In this document: in pieces, positions 1-5,039 of the stretch
How positions within the stretch are numbered: the stretch's first letter is position 1
Layout: each line of letters starts with the position of its first letter
Origin: Actinomycetes bacterium
GTDB taxonomy: Bacteria; Actinomycetota; Actinomycetes; Actinomycetales; Demequinaceae
Reading direction: 5' to 3'
Assembly (NCBI GenBank): GCA_023442845.1
Contig: JAEZXC010000096.1
Coordinates: 1-9,384, forward strand
DNA length: 9,384 bases
Notes under the pieces: generated by a model
The model's database searches: none
What the model was told of the DNA's origin: nothing
The model's input: only the letters and a program-made list of their open reading frames with translations
Position numbers and translations under genes: made by a program

Positions 1-242
1 TCAAGGGCCTTCAGTTCTACTCCGCGCTTGGCAAGTTTGGAGATGAAGACGTCGAGGACGGCACGAACGCGTTCCGGAGAGTTTGCCTTCATCAGCACCG
101 CTTCGCCCGACCATTCGATCGACGCGCCGACGCCCTTGAAGTCGTAGCGTTGCTCCACTTCTTTGCGTGCTTGGTTGAGGGCGTTGTCCACCTCTTGACG
201 GTCTACCTTGCTCACCACGTCAAAGCTGCTGTCGCTCGCCAC
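1..242 (-). CDS. yajQ: YajQ-family (DUF520/UPF0234) nucleotide-binding protein, N-terminal 80 codons, cut by window edge
   Basis: The reverse strand encodes an open frame starting ASDSSFDVVSKVDRQEVDNA, with ...RYDFKG.. near residues 33-38 and ..KRGVELKAL at the edge. This is the conserved N-terminal half of the YajQ family: the SFD(I/V)VS start, the VD.QEV.NA.NQA helix and the (R/Y)(F/Y)DFK strand. Family members are about 160-165 residues, so roughly half is visible. Members bind nucleotides; some proteobacterial ones bind cyclic di-GMP and act with a transcription factor, but the role in actinobacteria is not settled. The start is GTG at 242-240, chosen because a near-perfect AAGGAGGA ribosome site lies 4 bases upstream (254-247). 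The gene is divergent from tRNA-Tyr, with 116 bases between them. Family assignment is firm; cellular role is unknown. Confidence 0.93.
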   Translation of the reverse strand, partial: MASDSSFDVVSKVDRQEVDNALNQARKEVEQRYDFKGVGASIEWSGEAVLMKANSPERVRAVLDVFISKLAKRGVELKAL

Positions 243-246
243 CGAG

Positions 247-254
247 TCCTCCTT
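247..254 (-). promoter_or_regulatory. Strong ribosome binding site of the YajQ-family gene
   Basis: Read on the minus strand the bases are AAGGAGGA, an almost complete anti-16S match, 4 bases before the GTG at 242. It fixes this non-ATG codon as the start and suggests efficient translation. Confidence 0.8.
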
Positions 255-332
255 CACGTTTCACGCTAGTGCTGCGGGCGCCTTGAGTATCGAGCCCAAG
301 GGCCCTGTTCGCGCAGGCACCGCTTTCCTTGC

Positions 333-338
333 TATCCT
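333..338 (+). promoter_or_regulatory. Candidate -10 box for tRNA-Tyr
   Basis: TATCCT fits the TAnnnT pattern of actinobacterial housekeeping promoters. It would start transcription near 345, about 14 bases before the mature 5' end of the tRNA. No good -35 box is visible (TTCGCG at 308-313 is the nearest, at a long 19-base spacing). Placement is the main support. Confidence 0.4.
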
Positions 339-358
339 TCCATGCGCGCCACGCGCAC

Positions 359-439
359 GGCGGGTTACCCGAGCGGCCAAAGGGGGCTGACTGTAAATCA
401 GCTGCGAGAGCTACGGGGGTTCGAATCCCTCACCCGCCA
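359..439 (+). tRNA. tRNA-Tyr (anticodon GTA)
   Basis: This is a class II tRNA of 81 nt. The acceptor strands GGCGGGT (359-365) and ACCCGCC (432-438) pair fully, with discriminator A439. The anticodon stem GCTGA/TCAGC encloses loop CTGTAAA, placing anticodon GTA at 393-395. A long variable arm follows, then a T arm with loop TTCGAAT and one G-U pair in its stem. The CCA end is not encoded (the next bases are CGA). A long variable arm with GTA is diagnostic of bacterial tRNA-Tyr. Confidence 0.97.
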
Positions 440-444
440 CGACA

Positions 445-464
445 TGGCCCGGCTTGCCGGGTCA
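445..464 (+). other. First hairpin downstream of tRNA-Tyr
   Basis: An 8-bp stem (TGGCCCGG / CCGGGTCA, one G-U pair) closes a CTTG loop, 5 bases after the mature tRNA end. It has no T-run of its own, and the stronger terminator hairpin follows 8 bases later. It may aid tRNA 3' processing or act with the second hairpin as a tandem terminator. Confidence 0.5.
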
Positions 465-472
465 TTGTCACG

Positions 473-503
473 AAAGAGCCCGGTTCGCCGGGCCTCTTTT
501 GTT
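473..503 (+). terminator. Intrinsic terminator between tRNA-Tyr and the converging YcaQ-like gene
   Basis: AAAGAG plus CCCGG pairs around a TTCG loop with CCGGG plus CTCTTT, leaving one bulged C (stem 473-499), followed by TGTTTT. The arms start with A-runs and end with T-runs, so it can work in both directions. It ends the tRNA-Tyr transcript on the plus strand and the gene that stops at 518 on the minus strand. Confidence 0.8.
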
Positions 504-517
504 TTCGGCGCGATGCT

Positions 518-1852
518 CTAGGTGAGGCGCTCTACTGCGGCCCTCAGAGCGTCGGCAAGAGTGCCTCGCTCCGAAACGTCAATGCGGGACAGGTTGAGCC
601 ACGCCGCCACCGAACCCAACTCTGCGGCGAGAGCCTGCGCAACTAGCGCGTCGGGCCGTCGCCGGGCACCTGGTGCCGTGCCCGCCTCCCGCCACGCTGC
701 CTCAATGCGCAGCACGCCTGCCTTTCGATCCGCTTTGAGGTCAACGCGCCCCACCATCTGGTCCCCCATGAGGAACGGAAGGCAGTAGTAACCAAACTGG
801 CGCTGCGGAGCGGGCGTGTAGATCTCGATGCGGTAGTCCATCGCAAACATCCGCGCAAGGCGGGGGCGGAACCACGCGACGGGATCGAAAGGACTGAGCA
901 ACGTCGCAGCTGTCGCCCGCCCCGGATCTGAGGCGGCGCGGTGCCACGGTGCGTCAGCGCTTGCCTCGCCGGTAGCAAGGAGCGCCGGTTCGCCCCAGCC
1001 TTCGACGTCCACCCACTCGGCGAGACCGCGTTCCACGGCCGACGTTGCCCACGCGTCTCGCGCGCCCGCCCCGGTTCCGGCGGGAGAGATGAGGCGGAAA
1101 TGATCGGCGAGGTCGCGGGTGGTCCCGATTCCGCACGCGGCGAGCGCGCGATCGAATAGCTGTTGCTTGGCGTCGGCCGTCGACAATCCCCAGCCCCCAA
1201 CAGAGGCACGCGGCAAGCCCCACGCCCTCTCGGTCGAGTCATAGGTGCGAGCGAAGTGCGCGCCCCGTGACGCCGCCACTTCACCCGTGATGAAGAGCAA
1301 CTCAAGGGCGTCTTTCACGTGGGACCGATCCCACCATGTGCCCCGAACTCCCTCTCGAGGTGCCAAGTGTTCGAGTTCGCGCGCAACGACGGGGCCTTCA
1401 ACTTCCACCCGCCTCCGCACCTCGTCGATGAGGCCTGGCCGCTCGGCATCAAGGCGCTCTCGCGTGCGTGCCTTCCAGTTGCTCGCACCGACCATGCGGT
1501 GATGCATCGCAGGCAGGAGGCTGAGCGGCATCACACTCGCCTCATGACCCCAGTGCTCGAAGGCGTGCGCGGAGTGGCCGTGTACGTGGCCCCACAGGGC
1601 CTGGTCGGCGTCGGCGAGGGCATAGTTGCCAAAGCGCGCGTAAAGAGGCACGTAGTGTGCGCGAGCCAACACGTTGACGGTGTCGAGTTGCAGAACACCC
1701 TGCGTTTCGAGGTAATTCGCCACGTGTGCATCGCGCATCCGCCGGCCCGGACGCGACCTCGCGAGCCCTTGGGCGTTGAGGAACACCCGCCGGGCCTCGG
1801 CTGCGCTGAGCGAGGTGGTCACGCGCGTCACTGTAGTGCTACGGTGCGACAC
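518..1852 (-). CDS. YcaQ/AlkX-type winged-helix DNA glycosylase family protein (HTH_42)
   Basis: The 444-residue product matches the HTH_42 (formerly DUF1006) family. Its best-known members, E. coli YcaQ (AlkX) and Streptomyces AlkZ, are DNA glycosylases that unhook interstrand crosslinks or remove bulky alkyl adducts. Seen here: the N-terminal segment ET-QGVLQLDTVNVLARAH (residues 49-66) holds the Q-hydrophobic-D triad Q55-L56-D57, the form I recall for the YcaQ/AlkX branch rather than the Q-x-Q of AlkZ. It is followed by FEHWGHEASVMP (98-109), a winged-helix-like region near 172-205 (WWDRSHVKDALELLFITGEV), and the C-terminal LLSPFDPVAW segment. Family length is usually about 390-420, so it is slightly long. 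The start is GTG at 1852; it has only a weak upstream GAGG, and GTG codons 8 and 11 are alternatives. It converges on tRNA-Tyr and is divergent from tRNA-Thr. Family is confident; crosslink-repair activity is inference. Confidence 0.85.
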   Translation of the reverse strand: MSHRSTTVTRVTTSLSAAEARRVFLNAQGLARSRPGRRMRDAHVANYLETQGVLQLDTVNVLARAHYVPLYARFGNYALADADQALWGHVHGHSAHAFEHWGHEASVMPLSLLPAMHHRMVGASNWKARTRERLDAERPGLIDEVRRRVEVEGPVVARELEHLAPREGVRGTWWDRSHVKDALELLFITGEVAASRGAHFARTYDSTERAWGLPRASVGGWGLSTADAKQQLFDRALAACGIGTTRDLADHFRLISPAGTGAGARDAWATSAVERGLAEWVDVEGWGEPALLATGEASADAPWHRAASDPGRATAATLLSPFDPVAWFRPRLARMFAMDYRIEIYTPAPQRQFGYYCLPFLMGDQMVGRVDLKADRKAGVLRIEAAWREAGTAPGARRRPDALVAQALAAELGSVAAWLNLSRIDVSERGTLADALRAAVERLT

Positions 1853-1908
1853 GTCGCGGGCCAGCCCTCACGGCACCAGCCGATTTCGTTTCGTAGGCCC
1901 GTGCCGTG

Positions 1909-1914
1909 TACGCT
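1909..1914 (+). promoter_or_regulatory. Candidate -10 box for the tRNA-Thr / tRNA-Met / rpmG unit
   Basis: TACGCT (TAnnnT) predicts a start near 1921, just before the mature tRNA-Thr end at 1925. A T-rich stretch (TTTCGTTTCG, 1884-1893) could hold a poor -35 box. The 72-base gap to the divergent minus-strand gene must contain promoters for both directions. Confidence 0.45.
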
Positions 1915-1924
1915 AGTCCGGCTT

Positions 1925-1997
1925 GCCCCGGTAGCTCAGTCGGCAGAGCGTTTCCATGGTAAGGAAAAGGTCCAGGGTTCGATTCCCTGCCGGGGCT
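1925..1997 (+). tRNA. tRNA-Thr (anticodon GGT)
   Basis: This is a 73-nt cloverleaf. Acceptor GCCCCGG (1925-1931) pairs with CCGGGGC (1990-1996), with discriminator T1997. The D arm is GCTC/GAGC, and the anticodon stem TTTCC/GGAAA encloses loop ATGGTAA with GGT at 1958-1960. The T arm is CAGGG-TTCGATT-CCCTG. No CCA is encoded. In actinobacteria this tRNA commonly precedes tRNA-Met and rpmG, as here. Confidence 0.97.
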
Positions 1998-2013
1998 CAG
2001 AGTGATGACGTGC

Positions 2014-2038
2014 CGTCGCCTTAGTGGCGACGTCGTTT
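2014..2038 (+). terminator. Terminator-like hairpin between tRNA-Thr and tRNA-Met
   Basis: A 7-bp perfect stem (CGTCGCC / GGCGACG) closes a TTAGT loop and is followed by TCGTTTTC. It has the form of a short intrinsic terminator. The 10 bases between it and tRNA-Met leave no room for a separate promoter downstream of it. It may therefore act as a partial terminator or processing site that sets tRNA-Thr above tRNA-Met/rpmG. Confidence 0.5.
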
Positions 2039-2048
2039 TCACCCTTGC

Positions 2049-2122
2049 GGCGGGGTAGCTCAGGTGGTTAGAGCACACGACTCATAATCGTGGGGTCGCG
2101 GGTTCGAGTCCCGCCCTCGCTA
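2049..2122 (+). tRNA. Elongator tRNA-Met (anticodon CAT)
   Basis: This is a 74-nt cloverleaf. Acceptor GGCGGGG (2049-2055) pairs with CCTCGCT (2115-2121) with G-U pairs at 1-72 and 5-68, and discriminator A2122. The anticodon stem CACGA/TCGTG encloses loop CTCATAA with CAT at 2083-2085. The T arm is GCGGG-TTCGAGT-CCCGC. It is an elongator, not an initiator: it lacks the three consecutive G-C pairs next to the anticodon loop. A lysidine-type tRNA-Ile(CAT) is unlikely given the acceptor sequence and the rpmG context. CCA is not encoded. Confidence 0.95.
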
Positions 2123-2189
2123 CAGAATTCCATCACGTCCGGTGGGTTTCGCGCGCGCGAGCGCTGACAACAAGGCAGGGAGAATTGCC

Positions 2190-2354
2190 ATGGCTAAGAA
2201 CGACATTCGTCCGAAGATCACGCTCGCGTGCACCGAGTGCAAGGACCGCAACTACATCACGCGTAAGAACCGTCGCAATAACCCCGACCGCGTGGAGCTC
2301 AGCAAGTTCTGCCGCAAGTGCGGCAAGCACACCCCGCACCGCGAGACCCGTTAA
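2190..2354 (+). CDS. rpmG: 50S ribosomal protein L33, zinc-ribbon (C+) form
   Basis: The 54-residue basic protein begins MAKNDIRPKITLACTECKDR. Two CxxC knuckles, C14/C17 and C41/C44, form the zinc ribbon of the C+ paralogue; many bacteria carry a zinc-free copy elsewhere for zinc starvation. L33 sits near the E site of the large ribosomal subunit. Length and sequence are typical. The start is ATG at 2190, because AGGGAGA (2177-2183) lies 6 bases upstream; the in-frame extension back to 2142 is not family sequence. It lies 67 bases after tRNA-Met with no terminator between, so the two are probably co-transcribed, and a hairpin closes the unit. Confidence 0.97.
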   Translation: MAKNDIRPKITLACTECKDRNYITRKNRRNNPDRVELSKFCRKCGKHTPHRETR

Positions 2355-2369
2355 GTAGACTTAACGTTC

Positions 2370-2402
2370 AACGCCCGCCCGGCCCGTGCCGCGGCGGGCG
2401 TT
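2370..2402 (+). terminator. Hairpin terminator after rpmG
   Basis: A 10-bp perfect stem (AACGCCCGCC / GGCGGGCGTT) with a 13-base loop starts 15 bases after the rpmG stop. It lacks a T-tract, which is common for actinobacterial terminators. It separates the tRNA/rpmG unit from the dehydratase genes. Confidence 0.65.
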
Positions 2403-2436
2403 GGCATATCCGGCCCGATACCGGTGTCCGTTTCGA

Positions 2437-2442
2437 TAGGGT
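2437..2442 (+). promoter_or_regulatory. Candidate -10 box giving a leaderless mRNA for the first dehydratase gene
   Basis: TAGGGT matches TAnnnT and lies 6 bases before the GTG at 2449, so transcription would begin at or next to the start codon. There is no well-placed ribosome site for this GTG, which fits leaderless initiation. No -35 consensus is visible. Confidence 0.45.
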
Positions 2443-2448
2443 TGGGTT

Positions 2449-2898
2449 GTGCCAGTAAACGTGGAGACTCAGGGCCGCACGTACGGTCCATTTGAGGCGT
2501 ACGAGGTGACGCGGATCAAGATTCGCGAGTTTGCCGACGCCGTTGACGCGCGCTCTGGCGCGCACTTCTATCCGGAGATTGCGGCGGCCGAAGGCTACCG
2601 GGATGTTGTCGCGCCAACGACGTTCGCGGCTCTCATTGCGCAGCAGGCGGAGTTCCATGTGGTGACTGACCCTGAGGTGGGCGTCGACTTCTCCAAAGTG
2701 GTCCACGCCGATGAGCGCTTTACCCACCACCGACCGCTCGTCGCAGGCGACGTTGTCACCACGACCGTGACGATCGAGTCGATCACGCAGCGCGCTGGCA
2801 TTTCCATGGTGACAACGCGTGCGGAGATTGTCGATGAGGATGGCGCGCCCGTCGCGACCGTCCTGTCGACGTTGGCCGTGCGGGAGGGCGAGCAGTGA
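2449..2898 (+). CDS. MaoC-type FAS1-like dehydratase subunit (HadA-like)
   Basis: The 149-residue product is a single hotdog domain of the MaoC_dehydrat_N (FAS1-like dehydratase) type. It begins MPVNVETQGRTYGPFEAYEV, then KIREFADAV, the VAPTTF strand (residues 54-59) and the H.DERF..HRPLVAGD segment (about 86-99). These are family landmarks and support GTG 2449 as start. HadA-like chains lack the catalytic D-x4-H and pair with a HadB-like chain to form (3R)-hydroxyacyl dehydratases; in mycobacteria HadAB works in FAS-II. Here the partner is the next gene, overlapping by 4 bases (GTGA). Its substrate in this organism is unknown: nothing in the window points to mycolic acids. Confidence 0.88.
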   Translation: MPVNVETQGRTYGPFEAYEVTRIKIREFADAVDARSGAHFYPEIAAAEGYRDVVAPTTFAALIAQQAEFHVVTDPEVGVDFSKVVHADERFTHHRPLVAGDVVTTTVTIESITQRAGISMVTTRAEIVDEDGAPVATVLSTLAVREGEQ

Positions 2899-3326
2899 GC
2901 GACGAGACTCTTCCCACCTTTGCCGCGCTCAACGTGGGCGATCAAGTGGCGAGCCGCGAGGTCATCCTCACCCGCGACAACCTCGTCCGCTACGCCGGGG
3001 CATCGGGAGACTTCAATCCCATCCACTACAACGACGCCTTCGCTGAGTCCGTGGGGCTGCCCGGCGTCATCGCGCACGGCATGCTGACGATGGGCCTCGG
3101 CGCCTCGGTCGTAGAGGAGTGGGCCGGGGCAGGCAACGTCGCGGACTTCCAAGCGCGCTTCACGCGTCCCATTCCGGTCCCGGCCCTCGGTGAGGCGAAG
3201 GTGACGATTGAGGCCGTTGTTGGCGCTCTCGATCACGACCTCAAGCGTGCGCGCATCGATGTCTCGGTCACCTTTGATGGCGCCAAGGTGCTCGGCAAGG
3301 CCCAGGCGCTCGTCGACTGCGCGTAG
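2895..3326 (+). CDS. MaoC-family (R)-hydratase/dehydratase, catalytic subunit (HadB-like)
   Basis: The 143-residue hotdog protein carries the hydratase-2 motif ASGDFNPIHYND: D39 and H44 are the expected catalytic D-x4-H pair, followed by GLPGVIAHGMLTMG (residues 54-67) of the overhanging segment. It should hydrate or dehydrate (3R)-hydroxyacyl/enoyl thioesters as a heterodimer with the upstream gene. The start is GTG at 2895, overlapping the upstream TGA in GTGA, with GGGAGG (2882-2887) 7 bases before it; this is a textbook coupled start. Length is normal for HadB-like proteins (about 140). It is the last gene before a 153-base non-coding stretch. Confidence 0.92.
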   Translation: MSDETLPTFAALNVGDQVASREVILTRDNLVRYAGASGDFNPIHYNDAFAESVGLPGVIAHGMLTMGLGASVVEEWAGAGNVADFQARFTRPIPVPALGEAKVTIEAVVGALDHDLKRARIDVSVTFDGAKVLGKAQALVDCA

Positions 3327-3479
3327 TTTTTCGACCTCACACAACGAATCTGGGGCCGCCCCGCGCACCAATAGGGGACTTTTGTCCGAACCCTCAGACG
3401 TCTTTTGTGGGATAGCAACAAGGCCAGTGGTTGAGGTTTGACGCCAGAAACTGGCCACAACGGGCCACTCACTGCCACG
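3327..3479 (+). promoter_or_regulatory. Upstream region of the purine permease, possibly with a structured leader
   Basis: No gene is visible. The segment must hold the permease promoter, but no -10/-35 pair stands out (GATAGC at 3411-3416 is the nearest candidate). It contains a short GGAC-TTTT-GTCC hairpin (3376-3387) and a repeated CTTTTGT at 3379-3385 and 3402-3408. It also has a perfect 7-bp pairing of GGCCAGT (3422-3428) with ACTGGCC (3450-3456). The same AGTGG (3426-3430) could instead pair with CCACT (3465-3469), just before the start codon. It does not resemble the classical purine riboswitch core that I can recall. Confidence 0.35.
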
Positions 3480-4949
3480 ATGCTTCCCATGGCAGGTGCA
3501 ACAAAGGAGAGCACGGGCTTGCTTGCAAAGCTCGATGCCTATTTCTCGATCTCTGGCAGGGGATCGACGTTCGGTCAGGAAGTCCGTGGTGGACTGACGA
3601 CCTTCCTCACGATGGTTTACATCGTGGTTCTCAACCCCATCATCCTCTCGGGTGTGCCCGACAAGACCGGTAGCTACCTCGGTGGCGGCGATGAGCCGGC
3701 GTTCGTCGCGGTCGCCACGGCTACCGCTCTCGTCGCAGGCGTCATGACGATCTTCATGGGTGCCTGGGCGCGCTTCCCGCTCGCCGTGGCCGCCGGTCTT
3801 GGCCTCAACTCGTTTGTCGCTTACGGCCTCGTCGGTTCCGGCTTGCTCACCTGGAAGCAGGCGATGGGCCTCATCGTCCTCGAGGGTGCGCTTGTGCTGA
3901 TCTTGGTGCTCACCAAGCTCCGCCTCAAGTTCCTCCAGGCGATCCCGCAGGCGCTCAAGCAGGCGATCGCAGCCGGTATCGGTCTGTTCCTCGCCTTCAT
4001 CGCCTTCTGGGACGCCAAGGTGGTGCGTGACCCGGGTGCCGACTTTGACCCGACGCCGTCCGAGTTTGGTGTGGGCGGCTACATCGTGTCGTGGACCGTC
4101 GTCGTGTTCTTTGTCGGTCTGCTCCTCGCCGCCATCCTTATGGTGCGCAAGGTCAAGGGTGCGCTGCTCATCTCGATCCTCGGCGCCACGGTGCTCGGCT
4201 TCCTCATCGAGGCCCTCCGTCCGCAGCAGTGGGGCCTCAATGTCCCCACCTTCGACGGTCTCGAGTTCAACCCGCTTGAGTTCACCACGGTGTTTAAGGT
4301 CGACCTCTTTGGTGCCTTCTCCGAGGGCGCAGGTGTTGGCTTCATTTCGGCGCTCATGCTCGTCTTCTCGCTCCTCGTTGTCGACTTCTTCGACACGATG
4401 GGCACGATGACCGCGGTGGGTGACGAGGCTGGCCTGCTCGACAACGAAGGCATCCCCGAGAACTCGCAGGAGATCCTCATCGTCGACTCGATTGGTGCAA
4501 TGGCCGGTGGTCTTGGTGGTGTGTCGTCCAACACGGCGTACATCGAATCCGCTTCGGGTGTTGGTGACGGTGCGCGTACCGGTCTCGCCTCTGTGGTGAC
4601 CGGCCTCGCGTTCCTCGTGACGATGTTCATCACGCCGATCGCACAGGTCATCCCCTATGAGGCTGCGACGCCGGTGCTCGTCATCGTGGGTCTCATGATG
4701 CTCGCTGGTGCGATTGGCATTGACTGGAAGGACTACCGCATCGCGGTGCCCGCCTTCCTCACGATCGTCATCATGCCGTTCGGCTACTCGATTGCCGCCG
4801 GTATCGGTGTGGGCGCGATTGCCTACGTGGTGATCAACGCCGTCACCGGCAAGCGCAAGGACATCAAGCCGCTCATGTGGGTCACCGCGCTCGCGTTCTT
4901 GATCTACTTCATGATTCCCGCCCTCAAGGCGTGGTTCAACATCAACTAA
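3480..4949 (+). CDS. NCS2-family purine permease (AzgA/PbuG/hypoxanthine-guanine type)
   Basis: The 489-residue membrane protein imports purine bases with protons, by analogy with AzgA, PbuG and E. coli PurP/YjcD/GhxP. Seen here: an N-terminal block FSISGRGSTFGQEVRGGLTT, then MVYIVVLNP (45-53); repeated hydrophobic helices; the conserved FFDTMGTMTAVGDEAGL segment (303-319) carrying acidic transport-site residues; and TAYIESASGVGDGARTGL (352-369), the signature helix of the AzgA group. This group differs from uracil/xanthine NCS2 members, so adenine, hypoxanthine or guanine are the likely substrates. The start is uncertain: ATG 3480 and ATG 3489 both fit and neither has a clear ribosome site; TTG 3438 would extend the protein by a tail that does not look like the family. 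It is monocistronic and converges on the lacI-type gene. Confidence 0.92.
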   Translation: MLPMAGATKESTGLLAKLDAYFSISGRGSTFGQEVRGGLTTFLTMVYIVVLNPIILSGVPDKTGSYLGGGDEPAFVAVATATALVAGVMTIFMGAWARFPLAVAAGLGLNSFVAYGLVGSGLLTWKQAMGLIVLEGALVLILVLTKLRLKFLQAIPQALKQAIAAGIGLFLAFIAFWDAKVVRDPGADFDPTPSEFGVGGYIVSWTVVVFFVGLLLAAILMVRKVKGALLISILGATVLGFLIEALRPQQWGLNVPTFDGLEFNPLEFTTVFKVDLFGAFSEGAGVGFISALMLVFSLLVVDFFDTMGTMTAVGDEAGLLDNEGIPENSQEILIVDSIGAMAGGLGGVSSNTAYIESASGVGDGARTGLASVVTGLAFLVTMFITPIAQVIPYEAATPVLVIVGLMMLAGAIGIDWKDYRIAVPAFLTIVIMPFGYSIAAGIGVGAIAYVVINAVTGKRKDIKPLMWVTALAFLIYFMIPALKAWFNIN

Positions 4950-4966
4950 GTCGCATCGACCGCTCG

Positions 4967-5010
4967 AGCGGGCGTCGTCCGGGAAGCCGGGCGGCGCCCG
5001 CTTGGCGTTT
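4967..5010 (+). terminator. Strong hairpin terminator between permease and lacI-type gene
   Basis: A 16-bp stem runs from AGCGGGCG (4967-4974) to CGCCCGCT (4995-5002), with inner pairs down to a GAAG loop (4983-4986) and only two G-U wobbles, followed by TTGGCGTTT. It starts 18 bases after the permease stop and can serve both converging genes. Confidence 0.8.
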
Positions 5011-5039
5011 GCAGGGAGGGGTGAGGGAGTGCGCCGAAC

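Noticed and set aside
359..439. tRNA-Tyr as an integration site for a mobile element
   Set aside because: No integrase gene and no duplicated tRNA 3' end are visible in the window; the downstream DNA is a terminator and a housekeeping-type gene.
643..1305. A 220-codon minus-strand open frame inside the YcaQ-like gene
   Set aside because: It is an out-of-frame shadow of the recognisable HTH_42 frame, rich in Arg/Ser/Pro as expected from reading GC-rich code in the wrong frame.
1319..2005. A 228-codon plus-strand open frame across the YcaQ-like gene start and tRNA-Thr
   Set aside because: It lies antisense to a well-supported gene and runs through a complete tRNA gene; its product resembles no family.
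2449..3326. The HadA/HadB-like pair as evidence of mycolic acid synthesis
   Set aside because: Such pairs occur widely in actinobacteria that make no mycolic acids, and no other mycolate gene is present.
2595..3458. A 287-codon minus-strand open frame opposite the two dehydratase genes
   Set aside because: Both dehydratase frames carry clear family motifs and coupled starts on the plus strand; the antisense frame shows no recognisable domain or ribosome site.
3327..3479. Classical purine or guanidine riboswitch before the permease
   Set aside because: I could not find the conserved loop-loop core of purine riboswitches or the conserved sequences of guanidine-I elements; only generic pairings are present.
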